64,000 nucleotides of DNA from the NCBI RefSeq assembly GCF_902832885.1, contig NZ_CADFDK010000001.1, positions 1,116,001-1,180,000 of the forward strand, written 5' to 3'. The notes under the pieces are model-generated. The model was not told the origin of the DNA. It ran no database searches and saw only the letters and a list, made by a program, of their open reading frames with translations. Source of the DNA: Burkholderia seminalis DSM 23518. GTDB taxonomy: Bacteria > Pseudomonadota > Gammaproteobacteria > Burkholderiales > Burkholderiaceae. The position numbers and the translations under genes are program-made. Positions 41,174-49,618 of this stretch are shown here, piece after piece (within the stretch, counting starts at the first letter, position 1; the number at the start of each line of letters is the position of its first letter).

Positions 41174-41614
41174 ATGAGCGGTATCCATTTCGGCAACGAC
41201 CTGTTCGACGAATTCGCCCGCGTGCAGCGGCAAGTGGCGAACCTGCTCGGCGAACGCCCGACCGGCATCCGCGCGGTGCGGCACGGCACGTTCCCGGCAC
41301 TCAACGTCGGCGCCACCGACAATGCGATCGAGATCGTCGCGTTCGCACCCGGCATGGCCGCGGGCGACTTCGACGTATCGATCGACAAGGACCTGCTGAC
41401 CGTCAGCGGCGAGCGCAAGCCGGCGCCGGGCATCGAAGGCGAAGACGTGCGGACCTACGCGCAGGAGCGTTTTCACGGCGCCTTCCGCCGCGTCGTCGAG
41501 CTGCCGCGCGACGCGGATCCCGACCAGGTCACCGCGCGCTACGAAAACGGCTGCCTGCTGATTCGCGTCGGCCGGCGCGAAGCCTCGAAGCCGCGTGCGA
41601 TCACCGTTCAGTAA
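41174..41614 (+). CDS. Small heat-shock protein Hsp20 (first of pair)
   Basis: A 146-residue alpha-crystallin-domain chaperone (domain about 45-140). It contains FPALNVGATDNAIEIVAFAPGM, SGERK and a RRVVELPRDADPDQVTARYENGCL stretch typical of the C-terminal half of the domain; the usual I-X-I tail motif is weak (ITVQ end). It prevents aggregation of unfolded proteins. AGGAGG lies six bases before the ATG. The second gene follows 16 bp later. Confidence 0.93.
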   Translation: MSGIHFGNDLFDEFARVQRQVANLLGERPTGIRAVRHGTFPALNVGATDNAIEIVAFAPGMAAGDFDVSIDKDLLTVSGERKPAPGIEGEDVRTYAQERFHGAFRRVVELPRDADPDQVTARYENGCLLIRVGRREASKPRAITVQ

Positions 41615-41630
41615 TCTTCAGGATACCGAC

Positions 41631-42041
41631 ATGTATACGAACCCGACCCTGGCCGAACGCCAAACGAAACCCGTTCATCCTGCCGCCGCCGAGGCCGCGC
41701 GCCGGCCCGCGATCACGCCGAACGTCGACATCGTCGAGACCCCTCGCGGCGTCACGCTGCGGGCCGACCTGCCCGGCGTGCCGCGCGAGAACCTCGACGT
41801 GAAGGTGCACGACAACACGCTGACGATCGAAGCGGACACGCACATCGACACGCCGGCCGACCTGCGCGTGCGGCACGCGGAAGTGCGCGCGACCCGCTAT
41901 GCGCGCTCGTTCGTGCTGAGTCCCGACCTCGACACGTCGCGGATCGACGCGAACCTGCGCGACGGCGTGCTGACGCTGACGATTCCGCGCCGCGAGGAAA
42001 CGCGCCCGCGCCGTATCGACGTGACGGCCGGCCACGCGTAA
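41631..42041 (+). CDS. Small heat-shock protein Hsp20 (second of pair)
   Basis: A 136-residue alpha-crystallin-domain protein: PNVDIVETPRGVTLRADLPGVP opens the domain, and RSFVLSPDLDTSRIDANLRDGVL closes it, with LTIPRRE after. It differs enough from its neighbour to suggest a hetero-oligomeric pair, as in other tandem hsp20 operons. The ATG at 41631 (MYTNPTLAER) has CAGGA upstream. The operon ends at a strong terminator. Confidence 0.93.
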   Translation: MYTNPTLAERQTKPVHPAAAEAARRPAITPNVDIVETPRGVTLRADLPGVPRENLDVKVHDNTLTIEADTHIDTPADLRVRHAEVRATRYARSFVLSPDLDTSRIDANLRDGVLTLTIPRREETRPRRIDVTAGHA

Positions 42042-42078
42042 GCGTCGGCGTGAGTCGCGACGTGTCGCGGCACGCATG

Positions 42079-42119
42079 AAAGAAGCCCCGCCCGGCGCGA
42101 TGCCGGGCGGGGCTTCTTT
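42079..42119 (+). terminator. Intrinsic terminator after the hsp20 pair
   Basis: A perfect 18-bp stem (AAAGAAGCCCCGCCCGGC and its complement) has a 5-nt loop and a T-rich end. It can act in both directions and also faces the end of the zinc-ribbon gene. Confidence 0.9.
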
Positions 42120-42164
42120 GTTGATCGGCGGCCCGGCGTGCGTGCAGGCACGCCGGATCCGGAT

Positions 42165-42467
42165 TCAATCGAAATCGAACAGGTCGAACACCGACTTCTT
42201 GCGACGCTGGCCGTCGTGCCGGTAACGCTCGTCGCGCGAGCGGCCGTCGCGCCCCCAGCCATCGTCGCGACCGTGCTGCGCCGATGCGGCGTGCCGTGCC
42301 GGCGGATCGGCGCGGCGAGCCGGCGCGTCGCCGGTTTCGCGGGCGATCAGCTTGTCGAGCTCGCCGCGGTCGAGCCATACGCCGCGGCACGTCGGACAGT
42401 AGTCGATCTCGATCGACTGGCGCTCGGCCATCAGCAGGTCGGGCGTCTTGCAGACAGGGCATTTCAT
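42165..42467 (-). CDS. TFIIB-type zinc-ribbon protein
   Basis: A 100-residue protein. Residues 1-45 form a zf-TFIIB ribbon with two CxxC pairs, CPVCKTP and YCPTCRGVWLDRGELDKL. The rest is a charged, low-complexity tail rich in Arg, Asp and His, ending FDLFDFD. Function is unknown. AAGGAG lies before the ATG at 42467. It follows terC by about 90 bp on the same strand. Confidence 0.9.
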   Translation of the reverse strand: MKCPVCKTPDLLMAERQSIEIDYCPTCRGVWLDRGELDKLIARETGDAPARRADPPARHAASAQHGRDDGWGRDGRSRDERYRHDGQRRKKSVFDLFDFD

Positions 42468-42557
42468 CGCGTTTCTCCTTTCCGTGCGAATCTCGTCCGG
42501 ATTCCGTATGCAGCGCGCGCGCCGGCAGCCGCGGCAGCCGGCGTCACGCGCGGCGAC

Positions 42558-43313
42558 TCAGTCGCCATCGACTTGCGCCGCGCGCTTCGCCTTCGCGCGC
42601 CGCGCCAGCATGTTCATGCCCTCGACGAACGCCGAGAACGCCATCGCCGCGTAGATGTACCCCTTCGGCACGTGCGAACCGAAACCTTCGGCGATCAGCG
42701 TCATGCCGATCACGACCAGGAACGACAGCGCCAGCATCACGATGGTCGGGTTGCGATCGATGAAGCGTGCGAGCGGCTGCGCGGCGAACAGCATCACGGT
42801 CACGGCGACGATCACCGCGACGAACATGATCGGGATGTGCTCGGTCATCCCGATCGCCGTCACGATGCTGTCGATCGAGAACACGATGTCGAGCATCACG
42901 ATCTGGCCGATCGCGGCCCACACCGTCAGCCCGGCCGCGCCGCCCGCCCCGCCCTCGCCGCCGCCGTCGTGCGACACGTGGTGATGGATCTCGGTGGTCG
43001 CCTTCCACACGAGGAACAGGCCGCCCGACAGCAGGATCATGTCGCGCCACGAGAACGCATGGTCGAACAGCGTGAACACGGGTTCGGTCAGGCTCGCGAT
43101 CCACGCGACGCTGCCGAGCAGCGCCAGGCGCATCACCAGCGCGAGTGCGATGCCGAGGCGCTGCGTGCGGGCGCGCTGCGCCTCGGGCAGCTTGTTGCTG
43201 AGGATCGAGATGAAGATCAGGTTGTCGATGCCGAGCACGACTTCCATCACGACGAGCGTCAGGAGCGCGGCCCAGACGGCGGGGTCGGCGGCAAGCGTCA
43301 GCAGGTAGTCCAT
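42558..43313 (-). CDS. TerC-family integral membrane protein
   Basis: A 251-residue protein with 7-8 membrane segments and the TerC signature [14 protein letters not shown] plus a second acidic helix [19 protein letters not shown] glycine/histidine-rich loop lies near residues 112-127 ([13 protein letters not shown]). Family members are linked to tellurite resistance and, in some species, manganese export; neither can be claimed here. It is divergent from the NhaR-like gene. Confidence 0.92.
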   Translation of the reverse strand: MDYLLTLAADPAVWAALLTLVVMEVVLGIDNLIFISILSNKLPEAQRARTQRLGIALALVMRLALLGSVAWIASLTEPVFTLFDHAFSWRDMILLSGGLFLVWKATTEIHHHVSHDGGGEGGAGGAAGLTVWAAIGQIVMLDIVFSIDSIVTAIGMTEHIPIMFVAVIVAVTVMLFAAQPLARFIDRNPTIVMLALSFLVVIGMTLIAEGFGSHVPKGYIYAAMAFSAFVEGMNMLARRAKAKRAAQVDGD

Positions 43314-43365
43314 GAAATGGGCCGATTGAAAAGTGGAAAGCCCGATGATATGCCGCCCCGTACTT

Positions 43366-43417
43366 CGAAAAAATCAGAGAGAATCTGAATTTAAGTTCGG
43401 TTTTTTCGATATATCGA
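43366..43417. promoter_or_regulatory. Nested inverted repeats between terC and the NhaR-like gene
   Basis: Outer arms CGAAAAAA (43366-43373) and TTTTTTCG (43401-43408) enclose TCAGA-N5-TCTGA (43374-43388). An exact 12-bp palindrome, TCGATATATCGA (43406-43417), ends four bases before the regulator's ATG. Likely operator for autoregulation and terC control. Confidence 0.65.
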
Positions 43418-43421
43418 TCCG

Positions 43422-44315
43422 ATGCTCAATTTTCGACATCTGTACTATTTCTGGGTCGTCGTGAAGGAAGGCGGTTTCGCGCGCGCGGCCGGCCGGCTCG
43501 ACATGGCCGTGCAGACGATCAGCGCGCAGGTGCGCGAGCTCGAGAAATCGCTCGGGCACCAATTGCTGCGCCCGGCCGGGCGCGGCGTCACGATGACCGA
43601 CGCGGGACAGGCCGCGTTTGCGCGCGCCGAAGTCATCTTCGAGATGGGGCGGCTGATTCCCGACGAAGTGCGCGCGGCGGCCAGCCAGCCGACCGTGCGG
43701 CTCGCGGTCGGGCTCGCGGACGGCATTTCGAAGCTCGCCGCGCACGCGATCCTCGCGCCGGTGCTCGACACGCCGACGTTGCGGCTGCTGTGCCACGAGG
43801 GCGAGCACGATGCGCTGCTCGCGGAGCTCGCGCTGCATCACCTCGATCTCGTGCTGGCCGGCCAGGGCGCGCCGTCGGGGTCGAACCTGCGCGTGACGAG
43901 CGAGCGGCTCGTCGCATCGCCGGTCGACTGGTACGGGCCCGCGGCGCTCGTCACGCCGGCCGCGCGGCAGCGCTTTCCGCAGTGCCTGGCCGACCTGCCC
44001 GTGCTGCTGCCGACCGCGCATTCGGCGCTGCGCGCGCGCCTCGACCGGTGGCTGGAAGGCGAGCGGATCGTGCCGCGCGTGACCGGGGAATTCGAGGACA
44101 GCGCGCTGATGGCCGTGTTCGCGGCGCGCGGCCTCGGCGTGTTTCCGCTCAGCGAACTCGGCGCGAACGATGCGTCGCTGCTGAGCGGGTTGCGGCGGCT
44201 CGGGCGCGCGGGCGACGTGACCGAGGAGATCCACGCGATCCGCTCGCGGCGCGGCGAACATCATCCGCTGACGTCGCAATTGCTGGCCGCGGTGCGCGTC
44301 GCGCCGGCCGACTGA
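43422..44315 (+). CDS. nhaR: LysR-family regulator, NhaR-like
   Basis: A 297-residue LysR protein beginning MLNFRHLYYFWVVVKEGGFARAA, the pattern of the NhaR branch (in E. coli a sodium-responsive activator of nhaA). The helix-turn-helix is at about 5-64 and the effector domain is about 90-290. It is divergent from terC, so terC rather than a sodium antiporter gene may be its target; no nhaA is present in the window. Confidence 0.88.
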   Translation: MLNFRHLYYFWVVVKEGGFARAAGRLDMAVQTISAQVRELEKSLGHQLLRPAGRGVTMTDAGQAAFARAEVIFEMGRLIPDEVRAAASQPTVRLAVGLADGISKLAAHAILAPVLDTPTLRLLCHEGEHDALLAELALHHLDLVLAGQGAPSGSNLRVTSERLVASPVDWYGPAALVTPAARQRFPQCLADLPVLLPTAHSALRARLDRWLEGERIVPRVTGEFEDSALMAVFAARGLGVFPLSELGANDASLLSGLRRLGRAGDVTEEIHAIRSRRGEHHPLTSQLLAAVRVAPAD

Positions 44316-44430
44316 AGCGAGCGCGACATCAAACGAAACTATAATGGCGCCCCGGCCTTACGAGATTGCCGCACGCCTCATCCAGGCACCGCCGTTGCGC
44401 GGCCGCTCGCCAAGCCTTCTGAAAGACGCC

Positions 44431-45543
44431 ATGCACAACCGATTTCGCCTGTTTTCCGTTTCGTGCGCACTCGCGGCCGCGACCGTGCTGGCCGCGTGCT
44501 CGTCGCCGCCCAAGCCGATCTACCAGCAGGAACAGTTCGACGCGACCAGCAGCCCGTATGCGCATACGTTCCACTCGAAATCCGACGCGGCCTGCGAGGC
44601 CGCGCGGCGCGCGCTGCTGAGCCAGGGTTATGTGGTGTCGTCGTCGCGCAACGATGCGGTCGACGGCAGCAAGAATTTCCAGCCGAGCAACGACATGCAC
44701 GTCGTGATCGAATTTCACGTCGTGTGCGCGGATGCGAACGCCGACGGCACGTCGAGCATCGCGTACGTGAACGCCGTGCAGGACCGCTACACGCTGAAGA
44801 AGTCGAATACGTCGGCCAGCGTGGGCTTGAGCGTGTTCGGCTCGCTGTCGCTGCCGATCGGGTCGAGCGACGACGCGCTCGTCAAGACCGCGAGCGAGAC
44901 GATTCCGGCCGGCGTGTTCTATGAGCGCTTCTTCAATCTCGTCGACCATTTCCTGAAGATCGATCCGGCGCGCCGCGATCGCGCGACCGTGAAGGCCGCC
45001 GAGAAGGAACCCGTCACGCCGCTGCCGGAACCCGCGCCGACGCCGCAGGGCGAACCGCTGAAGATGACGACGCCGGTCGTGCCGACGCCGCCCGCGGCGC
45101 CGGTGCCGCTGTCGGTGCCGGGTGTCGCACCCGAGTCGGGTGCGCATGCCGTGCCTGCCGCGGCGTCGGCCGTCGCCGTGCCGGCCGCGGCGCGTGCCGC
45201 CGCGCCGGGAGCGGCGTCGGGTTCGCAGCCGGTTGCCGCACCGGCTGCGGCTTCCGCCGGTTCCGTGCCTGCGCCGGCTTCCGCTGCCGCGTCGGCTGCC
45301 ACGCCTGCATCGGCTGCCAGCCCGGCGGCCGCGCCTGCCGCCGCGGCGTCGACGCCCGCCGTTCCGGCACCGGCCGCTGGCAAGCCGGCGTCGACCGTGC
45401 CTGCCCCTGCACCTGCACCCGCGTCCGCGGCATCCGCCCCCGCATCGGCATCCGCGCCGTCGAGCGCATCGCCGGCGCCCGCCACCGCCAACCCTGTCGC
45501 ATCGTCCGCGCCGTCCGGCGCGAGCGCACCGGCCGCGAACTGA
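44431..45543 (+). CDS. DUF2242 family lipoprotein with long Ala/Pro/Ser tail
   Basis: A 370-residue protein. The lipobox is VLAAC at about residues 18-22. The DUF2242 domain fills about 30-185 (SDAACEAARRALLSQGYVV). From about 200 to the end there is a low-complexity Pro/Ala/Ser tail of about 170 residues, probably extended in the periplasm. Function is unknown. The ATG at 44431 is the one that gives an intact signal. Confidence 0.87.
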   Translation: MHNRFRLFSVSCALAAATVLAACSSPPKPIYQQEQFDATSSPYAHTFHSKSDAACEAARRALLSQGYVVSSSRNDAVDGSKNFQPSNDMHVVIEFHVVCADANADGTSSIAYVNAVQDRYTLKKSNTSASVGLSVFGSLSLPIGSSDDALVKTASETIPAGVFYERFFNLVDHFLKIDPARRDRATVKAAEKEPVTPLPEPAPTPQGEPLKMTTPVVPTPPAAPVPLSVPGVAPESGAHAVPAAASAVAVPAAARAAAPGAASGSQPVAAPAAASAGSVPAPASAAASAATPASAASPAAAPAAAASTPAVPAPAAGKPASTVPAPAPAPASAASAPASASAPSSASPAPATANPVASSAPSGASAPAAN

Positions 45544-45672
45544 CCGGGCCGCCGTATCGTCGCGCCCGGCTGCATACGGCTCGGCACGGCGATACGCCCG
45601 CCTTCCGCGTTATTCACCGCAGCAGTTTCCGCCATCGGGCGGCGTGAGCGCCCTGCCTGCGGCGCTCCCGCC

Positions 45673-46593
45673 TTACCGCAACGTCGCGCGCAGCGTCTGC
45701 AGCTGCTCGACGGACGCCGTCACGCCGCCGCAGACGATCACCGCGATGTCCGACGCCGACGCAAGCACCGGCACCGGCCGCTCGAGCGCCGCCAGCGCGG
45801 CGCCGCATGCGGGTTCGACGACGATCCGGTGTTCGTCGACGAACCGCAGCGACGCGGCCACCGCGTCCGCATCGGACACGACGACGGGATGGATCGCGTG
45901 CCGCGTCGCCCATTCGACTGCCGCATCGCATGGCCGCTTCGCGCCGAGCGACGTCGCGATGCTCGCGATTGCCGCGAGTTCGACCGGACGCCCCTGCGCG
46001 ACCGAGCGCGCATAGCAGTCGGCGCCTTCCGTTTCGGCCGCGACGACCGGCACGTCGTGCCAGCCGTTGCGCGCGAGCCCTTCGAGCACGCCGCACAGCA
46101 GGCCGCCGCCGCCGACCGCGAGCACCACCGCACCGGGCTTCGGCCCGGCGGCCGCCATCTCGTCGATCATCGTCGCGTGCCCCTGCCACAGCACGGGATC
46201 GTCGAACGGATGGACGAACGCATCGTGCTCGCCGAGCGCCGATTGCGCAAATGCGTTTGCCTCGGCCCAGCTCGCGCCATGCACGACCACCTCGGCGCCT
46301 TCGACACGAATCAGCTCACGCGCGCGCGCCGAGGCGCTTTCCGGCACGATGACGCGTACCGGCACGCCGAGCACGCGGCCGCAATACGCGACCGCGATGC
46401 CCGCGTTACCGCCCGACGACGACACGAATCGCCGCGCGCCGGCCGCGTGCCGCGCTTCGCAGACGGCGCCGATGCCGCGCAGCTTGAACGAGCCCGATGG
46501 CTGCAGCGCATCGAGCTTCAGCCGGATCGTCCGGCCGAGCCGGCGGGACGCGATTTGCGAGCGGATATAAGGAGTCGGGATATGAAGCGGCAT
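45673..46593 (-). CDS. PLP-dependent serine/threonine dehydratase family protein
   Basis: A 306-residue fold-type II PLP enzyme. The lysine that binds PLP is in SGSFKLRG, the phosphate loop is AVGGGGLLCG, and SSSGGNAG binds the substrate carboxylate. It is likely an L-serine/L-threonine deaminase (pyruvate or 2-oxobutyrate product). The start MPLHIPTPYI is at 46593. A LysR gene is divergent from it across 161 bp. Confidence 0.9.
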   Translation of the reverse strand: MPLHIPTPYIRSQIASRRLGRTIRLKLDALQPSGSFKLRGIGAVCEARHAAGARRFVSSSGGNAGIAVAYCGRVLGVPVRVIVPESASARARELIRVEGAEVVVHGASWAEANAFAQSALGEHDAFVHPFDDPVLWQGHATMIDEMAAAGPKPGAVVLAVGGGGLLCGVLEGLARNGWHDVPVVAAETEGADCYARSVAQGRPVELAAIASIATSLGAKRPCDAAVEWATRHAIHPVVVSDADAVAASLRFVDEHRIVVEPACGAALAALERPVPVLASASDIAVIVCGGVTASVEQLQTLRATLR

Positions 46594-46691
46594 CGGACAA
46601 GGCTCAGTGGAGACGGAGGAAGCGCACGCGACTCGCGAGCCAGCGCGTGCGCCCATGACGGTCATCGTACGGCAGGCCTGCCATGCTTTCC

Positions 46692-46710
46692 AATACCATC
46701 GAATGGTATT
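46692..46710. promoter_or_regulatory. Operator-like palindrome between dehydratase and LysR genes
   Basis: AATACCAT-CGA-ATGGTATT is an exact 8-bp inverted repeat with a 3-base centre, 45 bp before the LysR start and 99 bp before the dehydratase start. It is a good candidate for the LysR binding site. TATGCT at 46714-46719 could be a -10 box on the plus strand. Confidence 0.7.
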
Positions 46711-46754
46711 TGCTATGCTCCACAGGTATATCGACGAACCCGGACGAACATCGC

Positions 46755-47666
46755 ATGCGCCAGATCGAACTGCGTCACCTGCGCTATTTCGTGGCTGTCG
46801 CCCAGGCCGGCAGCGTGATGGCAGGCGCCCGCGCGGCCGGCATCGTACAGCCCGCGCTGTCGCGGCAGATCCGCGAGCTCGAGGACGCGATCGGCACGCC
46901 GTTGCTGATCCGACGCGCGACGGGCGTCACGCTCACCGCGGCCGGCGCGAGCTTCCTGAAGGATGCGACCGGCCTGCTCGCAACGGTGCAGGCCAGCCGC
47001 GAACGCGCGTTGCGCAGCGCGGCCGGCCAGCTCGGCGAACTGCGGCTCGGCGCGCTGCCGAACTGCCTGCCGCTGCCGATCGTCGCGAAGGTGCTCAAGG
47101 CGTTTCGCGACGCGTGCCCGGACGTGCAGTTGTCGATCGCGCCGATGCTGTCGGCCGAACAGGCGAGCGCGCTGATGCGCGGCCAGCTCGACGCCGGGAT
47201 CATGGCGTGGCGCCGCGACGAGGCGCCGCACCTGTCGGGCGTGCGGCTGCTGAGCGACCGCTTCGTGCTCGCGATGCCCGCGCCGCCGGGCGGCCGCTTC
47301 AATGCGCCGCGCGCGCTGGCCGACGTCGCGGACGAACCGTTCGTCTGGTTCGACGCGCAGCGCTCGGCCGCGCACCACCGGTTCCTGATGGCGCAGTGCC
47401 AGCAGGCCGGCTTCACGCCGCGCATCGCGCAGGTCGGCAGCGACATCCCGACGCTGATCGGCCTCGTCGCGGCCGGAATGGGGTGCGCGTTCGTGCCGGA
47501 AAGCGCATCGCCGACCTGCCCGCACACGGTCAGGCTCGTCGCGCTCGACGAGCTCGCGAGCCGCTTCGACATCGAATTCGTGTTCGATGGCGCGGCGGCG
47601 GCGCCCTCGCCGATCGTCGCGCGGTTTCTCGCGGCCGTGCGCGATGCGGCCGACGAAGCAGGTTGA
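46755..47666 (+). CDS. LysR-family transcriptional regulator
   Basis: A 303-residue LysR protein: the helix-turn-helix is at about 3-62 (LRHLRYFVAVAQAGSVMAGARA and QPALSRQIRELE), with an effector domain of about 90-295. It is divergent from the PLP dehydratase, so it probably controls that gene in response to an amino acid. The ATG at 46755 (MRQIELRHLR) matches the family; an ATG 24 codons upstream lies before the operator and is unlikely. Confidence 0.9.
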   Translation: MRQIELRHLRYFVAVAQAGSVMAGARAAGIVQPALSRQIRELEDAIGTPLLIRRATGVTLTAAGASFLKDATGLLATVQASRERALRSAAGQLGELRLGALPNCLPLPIVAKVLKAFRDACPDVQLSIAPMLSAEQASALMRGQLDAGIMAWRRDEAPHLSGVRLLSDRFVLAMPAPPGGRFNAPRALADVADEPFVWFDAQRSAAHHRFLMAQCQQAGFTPRIAQVGSDIPTLIGLVAAGMGCAFVPESASPTCPHTVRLVALDELASRFDIEFVFDGAAAAPSPIVARFLAAVRDAADEAG

Positions 47667-47883
47667 CCCTGCACCGGGCGCCGGGCCAGCCCGGCATCCG
47701 GTCAGGCAAGGCGATCCGCACGCCAGCCAACGCGCGACGCCCCCTCTGCTGATTCGCCGTTTTGGCGGCCTCATCGCGCTAAACAAGATGGCCGTGCCAG
47801 CGAAAAATCTTTCAAAACCCCGACAATCCACGCCGCGGCGCCGGAATTTTTAAATTGGCACCAAAAACCGCCGTTTAACGCCG

Positions 47884-47912
47884 CTTCGAATTGTCATGGC
47901 CCGAAATATACT
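47884..47912 (+). promoter_or_regulatory. Promoter of the candidate sRNA
   Basis: TATACT at 47907-47912 is a near-perfect -10 box. The -35 region 17 bases upstream (CTTCGA, 47884-47889) is weak. Predicted start is about 47919. Confidence 0.6.
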
Positions 47913-47918
47913 GCGCCC

Positions 47919-47992
47919 GCATCCAACCCTCGTGCCAAAGAGAGGATGCGTTTTCGCCCCGGCCACGGTCCCCCTGTGGTCGGGGCTTTTTT
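47919..47992 (+). ncRNA. Candidate 74-nt small RNA
   Basis: The transcript would begin GCATCC (47919-47924), which pairs with GGATGC (47944-47949) to form a 5' stem-loop with a 19-base loop. A short U-rich linker follows (TTTTC). Then comes an intrinsic terminator: an 11-bp stem (47956-47966 with 47976-47986) with loop GGTCCCCCT, then six T. The C-rich loop could base-pair with Shine-Dalgarno sequences, a feature seen in several described bacterial sRNAs. Identity to a known Burkholderia sRNA was not tested. Confidence 0.6.
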
Positions 47993-48418
47993 CGCTTGCT
48001 CCTTGCCTGTAAAGGGTTTCCAGCCGTGGCGCGAGGTCTGTTTCACGGGATGGAAGGCGCCCGGTCGACGGGCCCTGGCTGCCCCGCCGCCCGTCACCGC
48101 ACGGTTGCCGGGCAACGTGCGGCATGCGATGCCGGACGGCCCGCCCGTCCGCCGCAAACCGTCACCGAATCGCGGCGCGCGGCAGGACAATCCGATTTCC
48201 ACCTTACCCATACCTTTCACCACCGACACCGTCGTTCGCCTGCCTCGCCGGCGCAACGCCCACGGCCTGGCGGGCACACCGCGCGCGCTCCGTATTGTTG
48301 ACATGGAATCAAGATAATTTCGTTCCAATCCGGCTTTTTCCGCAAAAATAATCCAGGCACACTTCGCCCTGTCCGCAACGGCCCCGTGCCGTCACCCACG
48401 AATACAGGAGCCCATCGC

Positions 48419-49618
48419 GTGAACACCACGACTTCCTCTCCTTCCCGCCCCGGCGGCAGCGCCGCGCTGCCGCTGCTGGCGCTCGCCGCCGGCGCGTTCG
48501 GCATCGGCACGACCGAGTTCTCGCCGATGGGCCTGCTGCCCGTGATCGCCGACGGCGTGCACGTGTCGATTCCGCAGGCCGGCATGCTGATCAGCGCGTA
48601 TGCGATCGGCGTGATGGTCGGCGCGCCGCTGATGACGCTGCTGCTCGCCCGCTGGTCGCGCCGCTCGGCGCTGATCGCGCTGATGTCGATCTTCACGATC
48701 GGCAACCTGCTGTCGGCCGTCGCGCCGGATTACACGACGCTGCTGCTCGCCCGCCTCGTGACGAGCCTCAACCACGGCGCGTTCTTCGGGCTCGGCTCGG
48801 TGGTCGCGGCCAGCCTCGTGCCGCGCGACAAGCAGGCAAGCGCCGTCGCGACGATGTTCATGGGCCTCACGATCGCGAACGTGGGCGGCGTGCCGGCCGC
48901 GACCTGGCTCGGCCAGATCATCGGCTGGCGCATGTCGTTCGCGGCGACCGCGGGCCTCGGCCTGATCGCGATCGCCGGCCTGTTCGCCGCGCTGCCGAAG
49001 GGCGAGGCCGGCAAGATGCCCGATCTGCGGGCCGAACTCTCGGTGCTGACGCGCCCGGTCGTGCTCGGTGCGCTCGCCACGACGGTGCTCGGCGCCGGCG
49101 CGATGTTCACGCTCTACACGTATGTCGCACCGACGCTCGAACACCTGACCGGCGCGACGCCCGGCTTCGTGACCGCGATGCTCGTGCTGATCGGCGTCGG
49201 CTTCTCGATCGGCAACATCGCGGGCGGCCGCCTGGCCGACCGCTCGCTCGACGGCACGCTGATCGGCTTCCTGCTGCTGCTGATCGCGACGATGGCGGCG
49301 TTCCCGCTGCTCGCCAGCACGCATGCCGGCGCGGCCGTCACGCTGCTCGTGTGGGGCGTCGCCACGTTCGCGGTCGTGCCGCCGCTGCAGATGCGCGTGA
49401 TGCGCGCGGCCCACGAAGCGCCGGGCCTCGCGTCGGCCGTCAACATCGGCGCGTTCAACCTCGGCAATGCGGTGGGCGCCGCGGCCGGCGGCGCGGCAAT
49501 TTCGGCCGGGTTCGGCTACGCGGCGGTGCCGCTCGTCGGCGGCCTGATCGCCGCGGCCGGACTCGCACTCGTCCTGCTGCAGATCGCGCAGCGCCGCGCG
49601 CCGGCCGCCGCGAACTGA
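48419..49618 (+). CDS. MFS exporter of the AraJ/YdhP type
   Basis: A 399-residue permease with 12 membrane segments. N-terminal features (FGIGTTEFSPMGLLPVIADG) are those of AraJ/YdhP/chloramphenicol-resistance-type DHA1 exporters. The substrate is unknown. A GTG start at 48419 is chosen because AGGAG lies eight bases upstream; the in-frame ATG 11 codons earlier has none. A terminator follows at 49666. Confidence 0.9.
   Translation: MNTTTSSPSRPGGSAALPLLALAAGAFGIGTTEFSPMGLLPVIADGVHVSIPQAGMLISAYAIGVMVGAPLMTLLLARWSRRSALIALMSIFTIGNLLSAVAPDYTTLLLARLVTSLNHGAFFGLGSVVAASLVPRDKQASAVATMFMGLTIANVGGVPAATWLGQIIGWRMSFAATAGLGLIAIAGLFAALPKGEAGKMPDLRAELSVLTRPVVLGALATTVLGAGAMFTLYTYVAPTLEHLTGATPGFVTAMLVLIGVGFSIGNIAGGRLADRSLDGTLIGFLLLLIATMAAFPLLASTHAGAAVTLLVWGVATFAVVPPLQMRVMRAAHEAPGLASAVNIGAFNLGNAVGAAAGGAAISAGFGYAAVPLVGGLIAAAGLALVLLQIAQRRAPAAAN

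Larger units (their letters stand above)
47667..48418. other. Long intergenic region with an sRNA candidate
   Basis: About 750 bases without a protein gene. It holds the promoter/sRNA pair described separately at 47884-47992, and a stretch 48000-48418 that has no convincing frame, ending with the leader of the MFS gene. Confidence 0.6.

Noticed and set aside
48298-48318. TTGACA and GATAAT as a promoter before the MFS exporter
   Set aside because: The two boxes are only nine bases apart, too close for sigma70 use together.
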